Below, piece after piece: positions 1-5,962 of a stretch of DNA of 6,268 nucleotides. The position numbers and the translations under genes were made by a program. Origin of the DNA: Candidatus Bathyarchaeota archaeon (GTDB taxonomy: Archaea; Thermoproteota; Bathyarchaeia; TCS64); the NCBI GenBank assembly GCA_030669135.1, contig DAOVEE010000111.1, positions 1 to 6,268 of the forward strand, in the 5' to 3' direction. The notes below the pieces were generated by a model. The model had not been told where the DNA came from and made no database searches. It saw only the letters and a program-made list of their open reading frames with translations. The stretch's first letter is position 1; every line of letters starts with the position of its first letter.

Positions 1-1
1 A

Positions 2-67
2 GCCTACAAGGCCCAGGACGGGGGGCTCTACGACATACTCTGCATGGGCAAGACCCTTAACAAATAG
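2..67 (+). CDS. C-terminal end of an unidentified protein (5' end outside the window)
   Basis: Reading from base 2, 21 sense codons end in TAG at 65-67. The peptide ends in GGLYDILCMGKTLNK, a composition that looks like real protein, and the other two plus-strand frames look less protein-like. Only the tail is visible and I recognise no motif, so no function is assigned. It shares the strand of the next gene but is separated from it by about 200 bases and a promoter-like box, so the two are probably not co-transcribed. Confidence 0.5.
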   Translation, partial: AYKAQDGGLYDILCMGKTLNK

Positions 68-243
68 CCCGGTGGACGCTGAAACCCTAGTCCATTAACT
101 GAAGGACTACGGCTTCTACGTGTCTCTCGATCTGCAGAGTCCAGCAGCTTCCCTTCCCAGTCGATGACCGTGCGGTGGTAGCTTACCTCAGAGGCTCTCC
201 CAACCCGTGACGCATTTCTAGGGTCCGAATTTCATTGAATCGA

Positions 244-250
244 TTAAATA
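244..250 (+). promoter_or_regulatory. Archaeal TATA-like box for the small membrane protein gene
   Basis: TTAAATA is centred 27 bases before the ATG at 274, the distance expected between a TATA box and a transcription start. This implies a leaderless mRNA starting at or near that ATG. The same heptamer precedes the next gene at 746-752. It argues against a start at the TTG at 235, which lies upstream of the box. Confidence 0.55.
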
Positions 251-273
251 CACGCGGGACCATTTGCAGCTTG

Positions 274-729
274 ATGTCGGTTGACGCGTGCCTGAGGCGG
301 CGGACGATTCAGGCGTTGCTCGTCCACGCGTTGTTCTCGGTCCTGGACGCGGCCTCAACCCTGATCGGGTTGACCATGTTCGAGCACGTGGAGGAGGCAA
401 ACATAATCGTCGGGCCGATCATCGACGCCTTTGGGCCGTGGCTCGGAATGGCTGTCTACCTCGTCATCATGGGAGTGGTGGGCGTCTGTGCGTATCTAGG
501 GCACATCGTCTTGAGCAGGCACTCTGGCCTGCACGTTCTGGTGCTCAGCTTTCCCCTGTCCGGGCTCTGGATGATCAACGCCGTCAGGGTCTCCGTTGTC
601 CTTGGGAACCTCGGGCACATATACGGCGTCCCCTTCCTGATACCCGGGAGATACGACAAATGGGTCCTGTACGCTGCGGGCTTCGTGTTCGGACAGGTCC
701 TATACAGAAACTGCAGAGACATTTCCTAG
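274..729 (+). CDS. Small four-helix integral membrane protein, DUF5658-like
   Basis: The 151-residue protein has four hydrophobic segments at about residues 12-34, 54-80, 86-108 and 128-145, so it should sit in the cytoplasmic membrane. The first helix carries D25-AAST and is followed by the acidic E41-A-N43. A helix-1 Asp/Ser-Thr pattern followed by E-x-N is what I associate with the poorly characterised DUF5658 family; the assignment is from memory of the pattern and is tentative. No enzymatic motif is visible and no function is known. An in-frame TTG at 235 would add 13 residues. I prefer ATG 274 because the TATA-like box at 244-250 would lie inside the longer version and is correctly placed for a leaderless transcript. 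It ends in TAG, and the next gene starts 57 bases later behind its own TATA-like box. Confidence 0.75.
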   Translation: MSVDACLRRRTIQALLVHALFSVLDAASTLIGLTMFEHVEEANIIVGPIIDAFGPWLGMAVYLVIMGVVGVCAYLGHIVLSRHSGLHVLVLSFPLSGLWMINAVRVSVVLGNLGHIYGVPFLIPGRYDKWVLYAAGFVFGQVLYRNCRDIS

Positions 730-745
730 CCTCAAATAAAGTGCA

Positions 746-752
746 TTAAATA
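746..752 (+). promoter_or_regulatory. TATA-like box for the desuccinylase-family gene
   Basis: TTAAATA lies in the gap after the membrane protein gene, centred 38 bases before the ATG at 787. It would give a transcription start near 774-776 and a leader of about 11-13 bases. It is identical to the box at 244-250. Confidence 0.55.
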
Positions 753-777
753 TTCCTAGACACCGTATCTCTTCATT

Positions 778-781
778 GGTG
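778..781 (+). promoter_or_regulatory. Shine-Dalgarno-like GGTG before the desuccinylase-family start
   Basis: GGTG, complementary to the CACC of the archaeal 16S rRNA tail, ends five bases before ATG 787. It supports this start. The other starts in the window lack a comparable motif. Confidence 0.5.
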
Positions 782-786
782 TTCCA

Positions 787-1791
787 ATGTTCGATCCTTT
801 GGATGTTAAACCCGGCTCAAAGAAGTTCGGCTACGTCACAGTGGTGGACAGCCTAGCGGTCACGGTGAAGATGCCCTTCGGCGTCGTGAATGGAGCCAAA
901 CCTGGGCCCACACTCATAGTCACGGGCGGCCTCTACCCCACCGAGTACTGCGGCGTCGAGGCGGCCAGCAGGCTCTACAAGACGCTGGAGCCGGAGACGC
1001 TCCGGGGCCGCCTCATCAGCGTGCCGGTCATGAACATGCACAGCTTCCAGTGGCGGACACGGTGGGTCACCCTCAGCAGCACCGGCGCCACTCCCTTCGA
1101 CGGCAAGAACGTCAACAACGTGTTCCCGGGGAACCCGGAGGGACCCCTCAGCGACAGGATCGCGTACACTCTCTTCCAGGTGCTAAGGCGCTGCGACATG
1201 CACGTGGACTTCAGGGGCGGCGACCTCCCCGAGAGCCATCTGGTCCACACCATACAGCTCAGGGTAGGCAAACCTGTCGACGACAAGACCCTGGAGATGG
1301 TCAAGGTCTTCGGCTTACCCTATATCCTCCCGGGCACCCCGGAGATCGGTCACACCAGCCCCGGCACCATGATCCATGAGGCCGTGCAGACCGGTGTCGC
1401 CAGCATCATCAGCGAGGCGGGCCTCGGGTACCGCACCCAGCCCCTCGAGGAGTTCATCATGGACCACGTGGACGGCACCCTCAACCTCCTCAAGCACCGC
1501 GACATGATGGACGGAGAGCCGACGAGACCGGAGAGTCAGCAGTTCCTGGACATGGAGTGGATCGGCGTCACGGCCCCCGAGGCTGGTGTCTTCCACGCGC
1601 ACGCCGACTACGGCGACATATTATCTGAAGGCCAGTTCATCGGAAAGATCACAGACCTCGACGGCTCGACGCTGACCGAGATCAGGAGCCCCATCGACGG
1701 CGTGGTCCACACCATGTACCCCAGGCGCCTCGTCTTCCCCGGCGACCGCCTCTACACCCTGCTGCGCATCGGCGAGCCCACGGGCTGGTAG
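787..1791 (+). CDS. Succinylglutamate desuccinylase/aspartoacylase-family (M14-like) protein with altered zinc site
   Basis: This 334-residue protein has the layout of AstE/AspA-type deacylases, zinc enzymes that cleave N-acyl amino acids. An N-terminal strand leads to GGLYPTEYCG (residues 47-56), in the place of the family's G-x-H-G-x-E-x-x-G. DGKNVNNVFPG (105-115) matches the usual DG-x-x-L-N-R-x-F-P-G. DFRGGDLPES (141-150) matches DLHGGDLPE. SEAG contains E210, which aligns with the catalytic glutamate. Residues about 258-330 form the C-terminal beta-rich domain. The first zinc ligand His is Tyr50, the second His is Arg143, and the substrate-binding Arg is Asn111; only Glu53 and Glu210 remain. 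The reading frame is intact and the rest of the fold is well kept, so this looks like a diverged subfamily, not decay. Classical zinc-dependent deacylation is therefore doubtful and the substrate unknown. Start ATG 787 is backed by a TATA-like box and GGTG. The gene converges on the minus-strand genes downstream. Confidence 0.88.
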   Translation: MFDPLDVKPGSKKFGYVTVVDSLAVTVKMPFGVVNGAKPGPTLIVTGGLYPTEYCGVEAASRLYKTLEPETLRGRLISVPVMNMHSFQWRTRWVTLSSTGATPFDGKNVNNVFPGNPEGPLSDRIAYTLFQVLRRCDMHVDFRGGDLPESHLVHTIQLRVGKPVDDKTLEMVKVFGLPYILPGTPEIGHTSPGTMIHEAVQTGVASIISEAGLGYRTQPLEEFIMDHVDGTLNLLKHRDMMDGEPTRPESQQFLDMEWIGVTAPEAGVFHAHADYGDILSEGQFIGKITDLDGSTLTEIRSPIDGVVHTMYPRRLVFPGDRLYTLLRIGEPTGW

Positions 1792-1861
1792 AGCCCCTCC
1801 TCTCAACCCTCTTATGGTAGACCCTGAACCGCCACCTTATCGAGGTCTGCCCACTCTCCCT

Positions 1862-2053
1862 CAGATACTCAATGGCCCTGCTGCCTATGATGAACCCGAT
1901 AGCCCGCCCCACCACCTCGTACTTGTTGATGAAATCGATGAACTCCCTTCAGAGCCACTTGGGCTATGGCGGAGGCGCGGGCGCAGCCGTCAACGTCTCC
2001 CTGATCTTCACGAGCTCCAAGAATTCTCTTGTCCTCAGCCAAAACGACACCAA
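1862..2053 (-). pseudogene. Decayed N-terminal fragment resembling an archaeal MscL-family mechanosensitive channel
   Basis: Read leftwards from 2053, one frame gives a helical segment with REFLELVKIRETLT, a proline stretch APAPPP, then PKWL and REFIDFINKYEVVGRAIGFIIG. Archaeal MscL-type channels that I recall have the same order: a short charged helix, a proline linker, a G/W-containing turn, E-F-x-x-F and then the first membrane helix with G-x-A-x-G-F-I-I-G. Two stops interrupt this frame: TAG at 1964-1966 after the prolines and TGA at 1949-1951 before REF. After GFIIG the likeness fades around residues SRAIEYL, and the rest of the channel (second helix, pore-lining parts) is absent. It lies 28 bases after the TAG that ends the surface-protein frame, on the same strand. 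The open frame could begin at TTG 2053 or GTG 2050. I infer a truncated, nonfunctional relic; the MscL assignment rests on a short stretch and is moderate. Confidence 0.5.
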
Positions 2054-2081
2054 TTAGCACCGTGAGACTGCTCTACTTTTG

Positions 2082-3812
2082 CTATGGATTGTAGGTGAAA
2101 GCCAGCTCGTAGGCCTCGTACCGCAGAGTAGACTCCGTGGTGATCACCGTCTGATCCTGCAGCGTGGCCCCGTCCCAAGCCGTCACCACAAGGTTGTTTG
2201 ATGAGTCCACCGTCGCCACTATAACCTCGGGGTACTCCGCCTTGGGGTTGCTCCTCACTTGTATCCACTCCTGCTTGTTGGTGGCGCCGCCATAGATGCT
2301 CCAGCTGCCCGCCCCCGAGGGATTTCAGCCGCTCGGAGACCATACCTTGTAGCTGAGCTGCTGCGTGTTGAACTGCCCCGCGAAGAGAATGAAAGAAGTG
2401 TCCGTCGGCATCCAGTCGCCGTCGAAGCACCGGCTCTGTTCGGTCTGCAGCCTGTCGTCCATCAACTCGGGCAGGCTTAGCCATGACGATCCGCTCCACT
2501 GCCGGATGTAAAGCTTCTCGCCATCGTCCAACGCCATCAGCATCACTCTATCCGAGCCGGACACCCTGTGAGGCTTCAACACGACCCAGTTGATGTCTGG
2601 GGTCCTTCTATTCGGGTTTAACACGAGGCTGAAGCTGCCCATACCGCTCCAGGACCCGGTGTACCTCGCCACCTTGACGTATTGGCCGTCGGCGACAGCC
2701 GCGATCACCTCCCCCGAGTTATACTCCCACGCTATGGACGCCACCTCGTAGCCCACGTCTGTCACCGAGCTCGAGAGCAGGTAGCGGGAGTCCCAGGAAG
2801 AGCCGTCCCACACCCAGCAGTTGACGCCACCGTCGCTGGTTACGCCGATCATCGCTATCTCATCGGTGAGAGGGTCTGACTCCAGCGTGACCCAGTAGTA
2901 CTCTTTTCTCCCCGCAGGGTCGTCGATGTAAGCGGGGTCCGTCCAGCCGCTTCCATCCCAGATCCGATAGACAAGGTCTCTGGACGGGTCAGTGCTGTTG
3001 TCCTTGTACACCAGCACCGCGTCCCCCGAGAGGCTCTCATAGGCGAAGTCAAAGGGCCTGATCATGTCCCTGGGCGCGTTCTTCCACACCCGCCCCAGCC
3101 TAGCGAAGTTCCAGCTGAACCCGTCGTACTTGTAGGCGTCGACGTACCCCTGGTTCGTAAGTAGTACGATCAATGCGTTGTCTGTCATCGAGCTTGCTGG
3201 GTTCCATGCAGACCTGACGATGGTGACCTCTTGGTTGGCTGGCTCATTTAGCTGCTGAGCAGCGCTCCACTCCAGGTCGTAGAACTTGTACTTCGGGTAC
3301 TTGGGTCCGCTGATGTCAGAGGATCTGTACGCTATGAAGGCCTTGGGCGTTATCGAGGTGCCTCCGCCGCTGGTGAACACGCCTTGGGTGGTGTCCCACC
3401 AGAGGATGATCATGAAGACGTTCAGCTCGGTTCTCAGCCCCTTCTTCTCAAACGTGAAGCTCTCCATGTAGGTGCCCCCCGGGGGGATGTTTAGGGCGGT
3501 GGAGTTCTGTATCATCTCCACCTCGCCGTCCAGTATGATCTCTCCGCTGGAGTCCAGGGCTTGGATCTCTATGTTTGTGCTCTGAGTCGATATGGCCGAG
3601 TTCTCCAGCTCAAGCGTAAACACGATCTTGTTGCTGCCGAGGTAGACGTAGTCGCTCTGGAGGACCACGAAGGGGGTTTCGATTATGGACACGATCTCCA
3701 TGGTCTTCTCCTCTACGATGGGGTTGAAGTACCATGCAGTGGTCGAAGACACGAATAACGTAAACACCGCTAAAACTATGACTACGTCTCTGTTTATCTT
3801 CAACGCGGACAA
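2082..3812 (-). CDS. Membrane-anchored surface protein with WDG-type beta-propeller repeats, interrupted by an in-frame TGA
   Basis: The frame starts at TTG 3810-3812, codes 495 residues, meets TGA at 2325-2327, and then runs 80 more sense codons to TAG at 2082-2084 (576 residues if read through). Residues about 9-27 are a hydrophobic signal anchor, so the bulk should be outside the cell. Residues about 38-140 look like an Ig-like beta domain. From about 202 on, units of 40-50 residues each contain a strand rich in small hydrophobics and then a W/Y-D/S-G-x-x-W turn: YDGFSW (229), WDGSGW (285), WDGSSW (335), YTGSW (384), WSGSSW (439), WSPSG (491) and WDGAT (546). This fits a roughly seven-bladed propeller. 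The TGA falls in the sixth unit, so the short form would lack the end of that blade and all of the seventh. Binding target and function are unknown. No ATG is available near the start; a second TTG lies at 3801-3803. Nonsense mutation, sequence error and recoding all remain possible. Confidence 0.75.
2325..2327 (-). other. In-frame TGA inside the surface-protein gene
   Basis: The plus strand reads TCA here, giving TGA on the coding strand directly after WSPSG. The next codons, NPSGAGSWSIYGG and onward, continue the repeat pattern in the same frame, without any frameshift. TGG (Trp) or CGA (Arg) would each differ from TGA by a single transition. I saw no convincing archaeal SECIS-like structure just after the final stop, so selenocysteine is not supported. 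Confidence 0.8.
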
Positions 3813-3829
3813 GGAAACCTAGGTGTCCC

Positions 3830-3837
3830 TTAATATA
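3830..3837 (-). promoter_or_regulatory. TATA-like box for the surface-protein gene
   Basis: On the minus strand this reads TATATTAA. Its centre is about 22 bases before the TTG at 3812, and about 31 bases before the TTG at 3803. This fits a leaderless or near-leaderless transcript starting at one of the two TTG codons. Confidence 0.5.
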
Positions 3838-3846
3838 GAGTTATTT

Positions 3847-3907
3847 CGTAAACACAGATAAACAATAATACCACCTCTTGAAAACAAGTGTATAACAAAC
3901 GTAAACA
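3847..3907. repeat. Direct repeat CGTAAACA in the AT-rich gap upstream of the surface-protein gene
   Basis: CGTAAACA occurs at 3847-3854 and again at 3900-3907, 53 bases apart, with a related ATAAACAA at 3858-3865. A small inverted repeat, TTCAA-ACA-TTGAA, follows at 3922-3934. All lie in the gap of about 160 AT-rich bases between two minus-strand genes, upstream of the TATA-like box. They could be regulator-binding sites, but in so AT-rich a stretch chance repeats are likely. Confidence 0.25.
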
Positions 3908-3964
3908 AAGCCAATTTTTGATTCAAACATTGAAAAATATGAAGGAAACGTAGAATAAATTGAT

Positions 3965-3969
3965 AAAAA
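3965..3969 (-). terminator. T-run terminator of the beta-lactamase-type gene
   Basis: TTTTT on the minus strand begins two bases after the TAA stop at 3972-3974 and is followed by a further T-rich stretch. Short T-runs act as terminators for archaeal RNA polymerase without needing a hairpin. Confidence 0.45.
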
Positions 3970-3971
3970 GG

Positions 3972-5387
3972 TTAACAATGCGCCTTGTGGAAGCAGTACC
4001 TCTCGACGAAGAGATCGACGTGACCGTCCTCATGGACCACGAACTCCACCGGAGACTTGACGCCATCCATCAACGTGTAGAACATCGTAGACTCCAGAGA
4101 GGTGTCCTCGGGGATCAGGGGCTGAAGCGTCTCGGCGAAGGGAGTCTTGGACTCCAGGTATAGCATCCCAGCCTTCTTCACCACACGCACACTCTCGATG
4201 CCCTTATAGATCTCGTATGTACCCGTCAGCCGATCCATGCGTCGCTTCACGGCCAGCCTCGGGATCGCCTCGTACGGGTCCCTCCCTAGCAGCACGGCGA
4301 ACACGCTCTCAGCTATGTCCTCGTAGGGCAGGCTCGCGCTGTTACCCATCATTATGACCCCCATCTCGGCGTCCGGCAGGAACGCCAGGTACGCCGTGGA
4401 GACCAGTATGCTGCCGCCGTGGCTCACCATCTTGTGCCCAAGGAAGTCGGGCGTGACCCCCAGGCCGTACCCGTAGCCGTACTCGCCGTAGTAGCCGTCC
4501 GGTCGTCGGATGTGGAGAGTCTGCATCTTCTTGAAGGACTCCATGCTGGCTAGCCTCCCGCCGGGGTAGGCGCCCTTCTCTATCTGGGCGTTGAGGTATT
4601 TCGCCATCTCGTTCACGCTGCTGGCTATGCCCCCCGCCGCCGCGATGAAGCTGAAGCCGGGGTTGTCTTCAGGGTTAGGGTAGGGGAACCTGCTGGGCTC
4701 CACGGCTCCGTCGGGCTTCTTCCAGTGAGGCACTATGTGGTCGGGGTCGGCGTAGAACTCGGCGGTGTTGAGGGTCGACCGCCCCATACCGAGGGGCTCA
4801 AGTATCTTCTCCTTGATGTACCTGTGGAACGGCATCCCGGACTTTTCTTGGATCACGTGTCCAAGCATCCTCCACGCCGCGTTGTGGTAGAAGAACCTTT
4901 CACCGGGGGGTGCCACGAGCTCGTCTTGCGCCCCGTTCACGAGCCTGTAGAAGTCCTCTGCGCTGCCCCAGGGGATGCCCGTGTCGGCGCCGACGCCTCT
5001 GTAGAGGGCGACGCTGGACGACGCTACGCTCGGCAGCCCCATGCTGTGGGTGAGTAGGTGATGTATCTTGATGGGGTTCCCCGGGAGCCCCAGCTTGAAG
5101 GGTATATGCTCCTTGACGGGGTCCTCGACGCTCAGCTTACCCTGCTCGACGAGCTGCATGACCCCGATGGCTACGAAGCTCTTGGTGATGCTGCCGATGC
5201 CGTAGAGGGTGTCAGGCGTGGCGGGGAGGTTCCTCTGGGGGTCGCGTGCCCCGAAGCCCTGAGAGTACGCCTTCTCTCCCTCCCTCACCACGGCTATGCT
5301 GAACCCGGGCATCTTCCCCTCCTGCATGTACTTGGGGACTATGTGCTCTATCCAGTCCCGCAGCTCAGGTTGATCTTTGCTGGTCAA
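3972..5387 (-). CDS. Serine beta-lactamase/CubicO-type hydrolase (S12 family, Pab87-like) with C-terminal lipocalin-like domain
   Basis: From TTG 5385-5387 the protein has 471 residues. The N-terminal about 370 residues are the beta-lactamase/penicillin-binding fold. Nucleophile motif S66-I-T-K69 lies in GIGSITKSF, and the second motif Y167-H-N169 in FFYHNAAW. The KTG-like motif is H323-G-G in SHGG. HHLLTHSMGLPS (109-120) is also typical. From about 385 a beta-rich domain beginning LTGTYEIYKG resembles the lipocalin-like domain of Pyrococcus abyssi Pab87, an oligomeric S12 peptidase active on D-amino-acid-containing peptides. Length and domain order match Pab87. No signal peptide is visible, so it is probably cytoplasmic; substrate is inferred only from the family. 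The frame stays open upstream to 5630, but that part overlaps the CBS gene and is Arg/His-rich shadow. TTG 5387 is the first plausible start after that gene, about 34 bases beyond a TATA-like box. The first ATG downstream, at about residue 21, would trim conserved sequence. Confidence 0.88.
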   Translation of the reverse strand: MTSKDQPELRDWIEHIVPKYMQEGKMPGFSIAVVREGEKAYSQGFGARDPQRNLPATPDTLYGIGSITKSFVAIGVMQLVEQGKLSVEDPVKEHIPFKLGLPGNPIKIHHLLTHSMGLPSVASSSVALYRGVGADTGIPWGSAEDFYRLVNGAQDELVAPPGERFFYHNAAWRMLGHVIQEKSGMPFHRYIKEKILEPLGMGRSTLNTAEFYADPDHIVPHWKKPDGAVEPSRFPYPNPEDNPGFSFIAAAGGIASSVNEMAKYLNAQIEKGAYPGGRLASMESFKKMQTLHIRRPDGYYGEYGYGYGLGVTPDFLGHKMVSHGGSILVSTAYLAFLPDAEMGVIMMGNSASLPYEDIAESVFAVLLGRDPYEAIPRLAVKRRMDRLTGTYEIYKGIESVRVVKKAGMLYLESKTPFAETLQPLIPEDTSLESTMFYTLMDGVKSPVEFVVHEDGHVDLFVERYCFHKAHC

Positions 5388-5417
5388 ATCTATCGCTGAA
5401 GACTCTAGCTTGGACTG

Positions 5418-5423
5418 TATAAA
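5418..5423 (-). promoter_or_regulatory. TATA-like box for the beta-lactamase-type gene
   Basis: The minus strand reads ACTTTATACA around this position, in the 74-base gap after the CBS gene. The centre of TTTATA is about 34 bases before TTG 5387, implying a leader of roughly 8 bases. It is one reason for placing the start at 5387. Confidence 0.5.
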
Positions 5424-5449
5424 GTATGCGTCAGAAAATATGGGGGCAG

Positions 5450-5454
5450 AAAAA
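5450..5454 (-). terminator. T-run terminator of the CBS-domain gene
   Basis: TTTTT on the minus strand begins seven bases after the TAG at 5462-5464, with another TTTT a little further on. It would separate this gene from the hydrolase gene that follows. Confidence 0.4.
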
Positions 5455-5461
5455 GTTGAGG

Positions 5462-5908
5462 CTACGCCAGCGCCTTGATGAGGTCGGCCTCGCTGAGGGT
5501 GCCGGCTATCCCCTCGTCGCCGACGACGAGTATGTGGTCCACTCCTCCGATGGCCATGACCCTTATGGCGTCTGCAGCTTTGTCGTCCTCGCCGAGGACG
5601 ATGCACATGTTGGCGCCCGTGAGGCCGCACGCCTGCATGAACTCCATGGCGGACGGCTTCCTCATGAGCTCAGCGACCTTCATGTCCCGGACCTCCATGG
5701 GCATCTCCTCGAACATGTTCTTGCCCAGCACGTAGCTCTTCATCGCGAAGAATATATCCTCAGCTGTCACCAGCCCCCTCACTACGCCTTCGTCCATGAC
5801 GACGACGACGTCCTTGCCCTTGTCAACCATCTTCTTCGACACGGCGGCTAGATCCTCGGAGGGGTTCACCACCAGAGGGTTCTTCTTCATGAGATCCTTT
5901 ATCTTCAT
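5462..5908 (-). CDS. Protein with a pair of CBS domains
   Basis: The 148-residue protein is almost entirely two CBS domains, which usually bind adenosine nucleotides or related ligands and signal energy status to a partner. The first spans about residues 1-60, from MKIKDLMKKNPLVVNP to the typical GLVTAEDI at 45-52. The second runs from about 77 (VAELMRKP) to the end, with HILVVGDEGIAGTLSEADLIKAL as its last strand-helix unit. Between KVAELMRKP and the central strand of the second domain sits MQACGLTGANMC with two cysteines (94 and 102); a metal or thiol role is possible but unproven. No effector domain is fused, so a partner is needed and none is obvious nearby. A TTG at 5918-5920 would add four residues. 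I prefer ATG 5908, which starts at the conserved K-x-K-D-L-M and lies about 26 bases beyond a TATA-like box. Confidence 0.88.
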   Translation of the reverse strand: MKIKDLMKKNPLVVNPSEDLAAVSKKMVDKGKDVVVVMDEGVVRGLVTAEDIFFAMKSYVLGKNMFEEMPMEVRDMKVAELMRKPSAMEFMQACGLTGANMCIVLGEDDKAADAIRVMAIGGVDHILVVGDEGIAGTLSEADLIKALA

Positions 5909-5931
5909 CTCCAGTTTCAATACAAAACCAC

Positions 5932-5937
5932 ATATTA
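5932..5937 (-). promoter_or_regulatory. TATA-like box for the CBS-domain gene
   Basis: TAATAT on the minus strand is centred about 26 bases before ATG 5908, the spacing expected for a leaderless transcript. The T-rich TTTTTTAA just upstream could alternatively serve with the TTG start at 5920, so the choice is not certain. Confidence 0.4.
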
Positions 5938-5954
5938 CTCAGGGATCGAACGTT

Positions 5955-5960
5955 AAAAAA
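5955..5960 (-). terminator. T-run terminator of the MFS transporter gene
   Basis: Six T residues on the minus strand start two bases after the TAA stop at 5963-5965, a typical archaeal oligo-T termination signal. Confidence 0.5.
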
Positions 5961-5962
5961 TC

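Noticed and set aside
68..234. Coding-like short frames on both strands (plus-strand peptide with VDDRAVVAYLRGSPNP before a TGA at 208-210; minus-strand peptide with YHRTVIDWEGKLLD).
   Set aside because: They are antisense to each other, lack a good start or a recognisable motif, and are too short to choose between them. A gene relic is possible but unsupported. I see no tRNA or other structured RNA here.
235..273. TTG start at 235 for the small membrane protein.
   Set aside because: The TATA-like box at 244-250 would be inside the coding region, and ATG 274 is at the expected leaderless distance.
1792..1861. Terminator for the desuccinylase-family gene.
   Set aside because: The stretch after its stop is pyrimidine-rich but has no clear T-run or hairpin, so no terminator is called.
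2020..2081. Possible SECIS element after the surface-protein gene that would let the TGA encode selenocysteine.
   Set aside because: No stem with the conserved archaeal SECIS bulge could be picked out by eye, and the protein is not of a known selenoprotein type.
2035..2499. Long minus-strand frame overlapping the end of the surface-protein gene (154 codons).
   Set aside because: Its translation is Gly/Gln/His/Arg-rich without motifs and is explained as a shadow of the real frame and its continuation.
5465..5630. N-terminal extension of the hydrolase frame up to 5630.
   Set aside because: It overlaps the CBS-domain gene in another frame, is Arg/His-rich with no family likeness, and the TATA-like box at 5418-5423 lies downstream of it.
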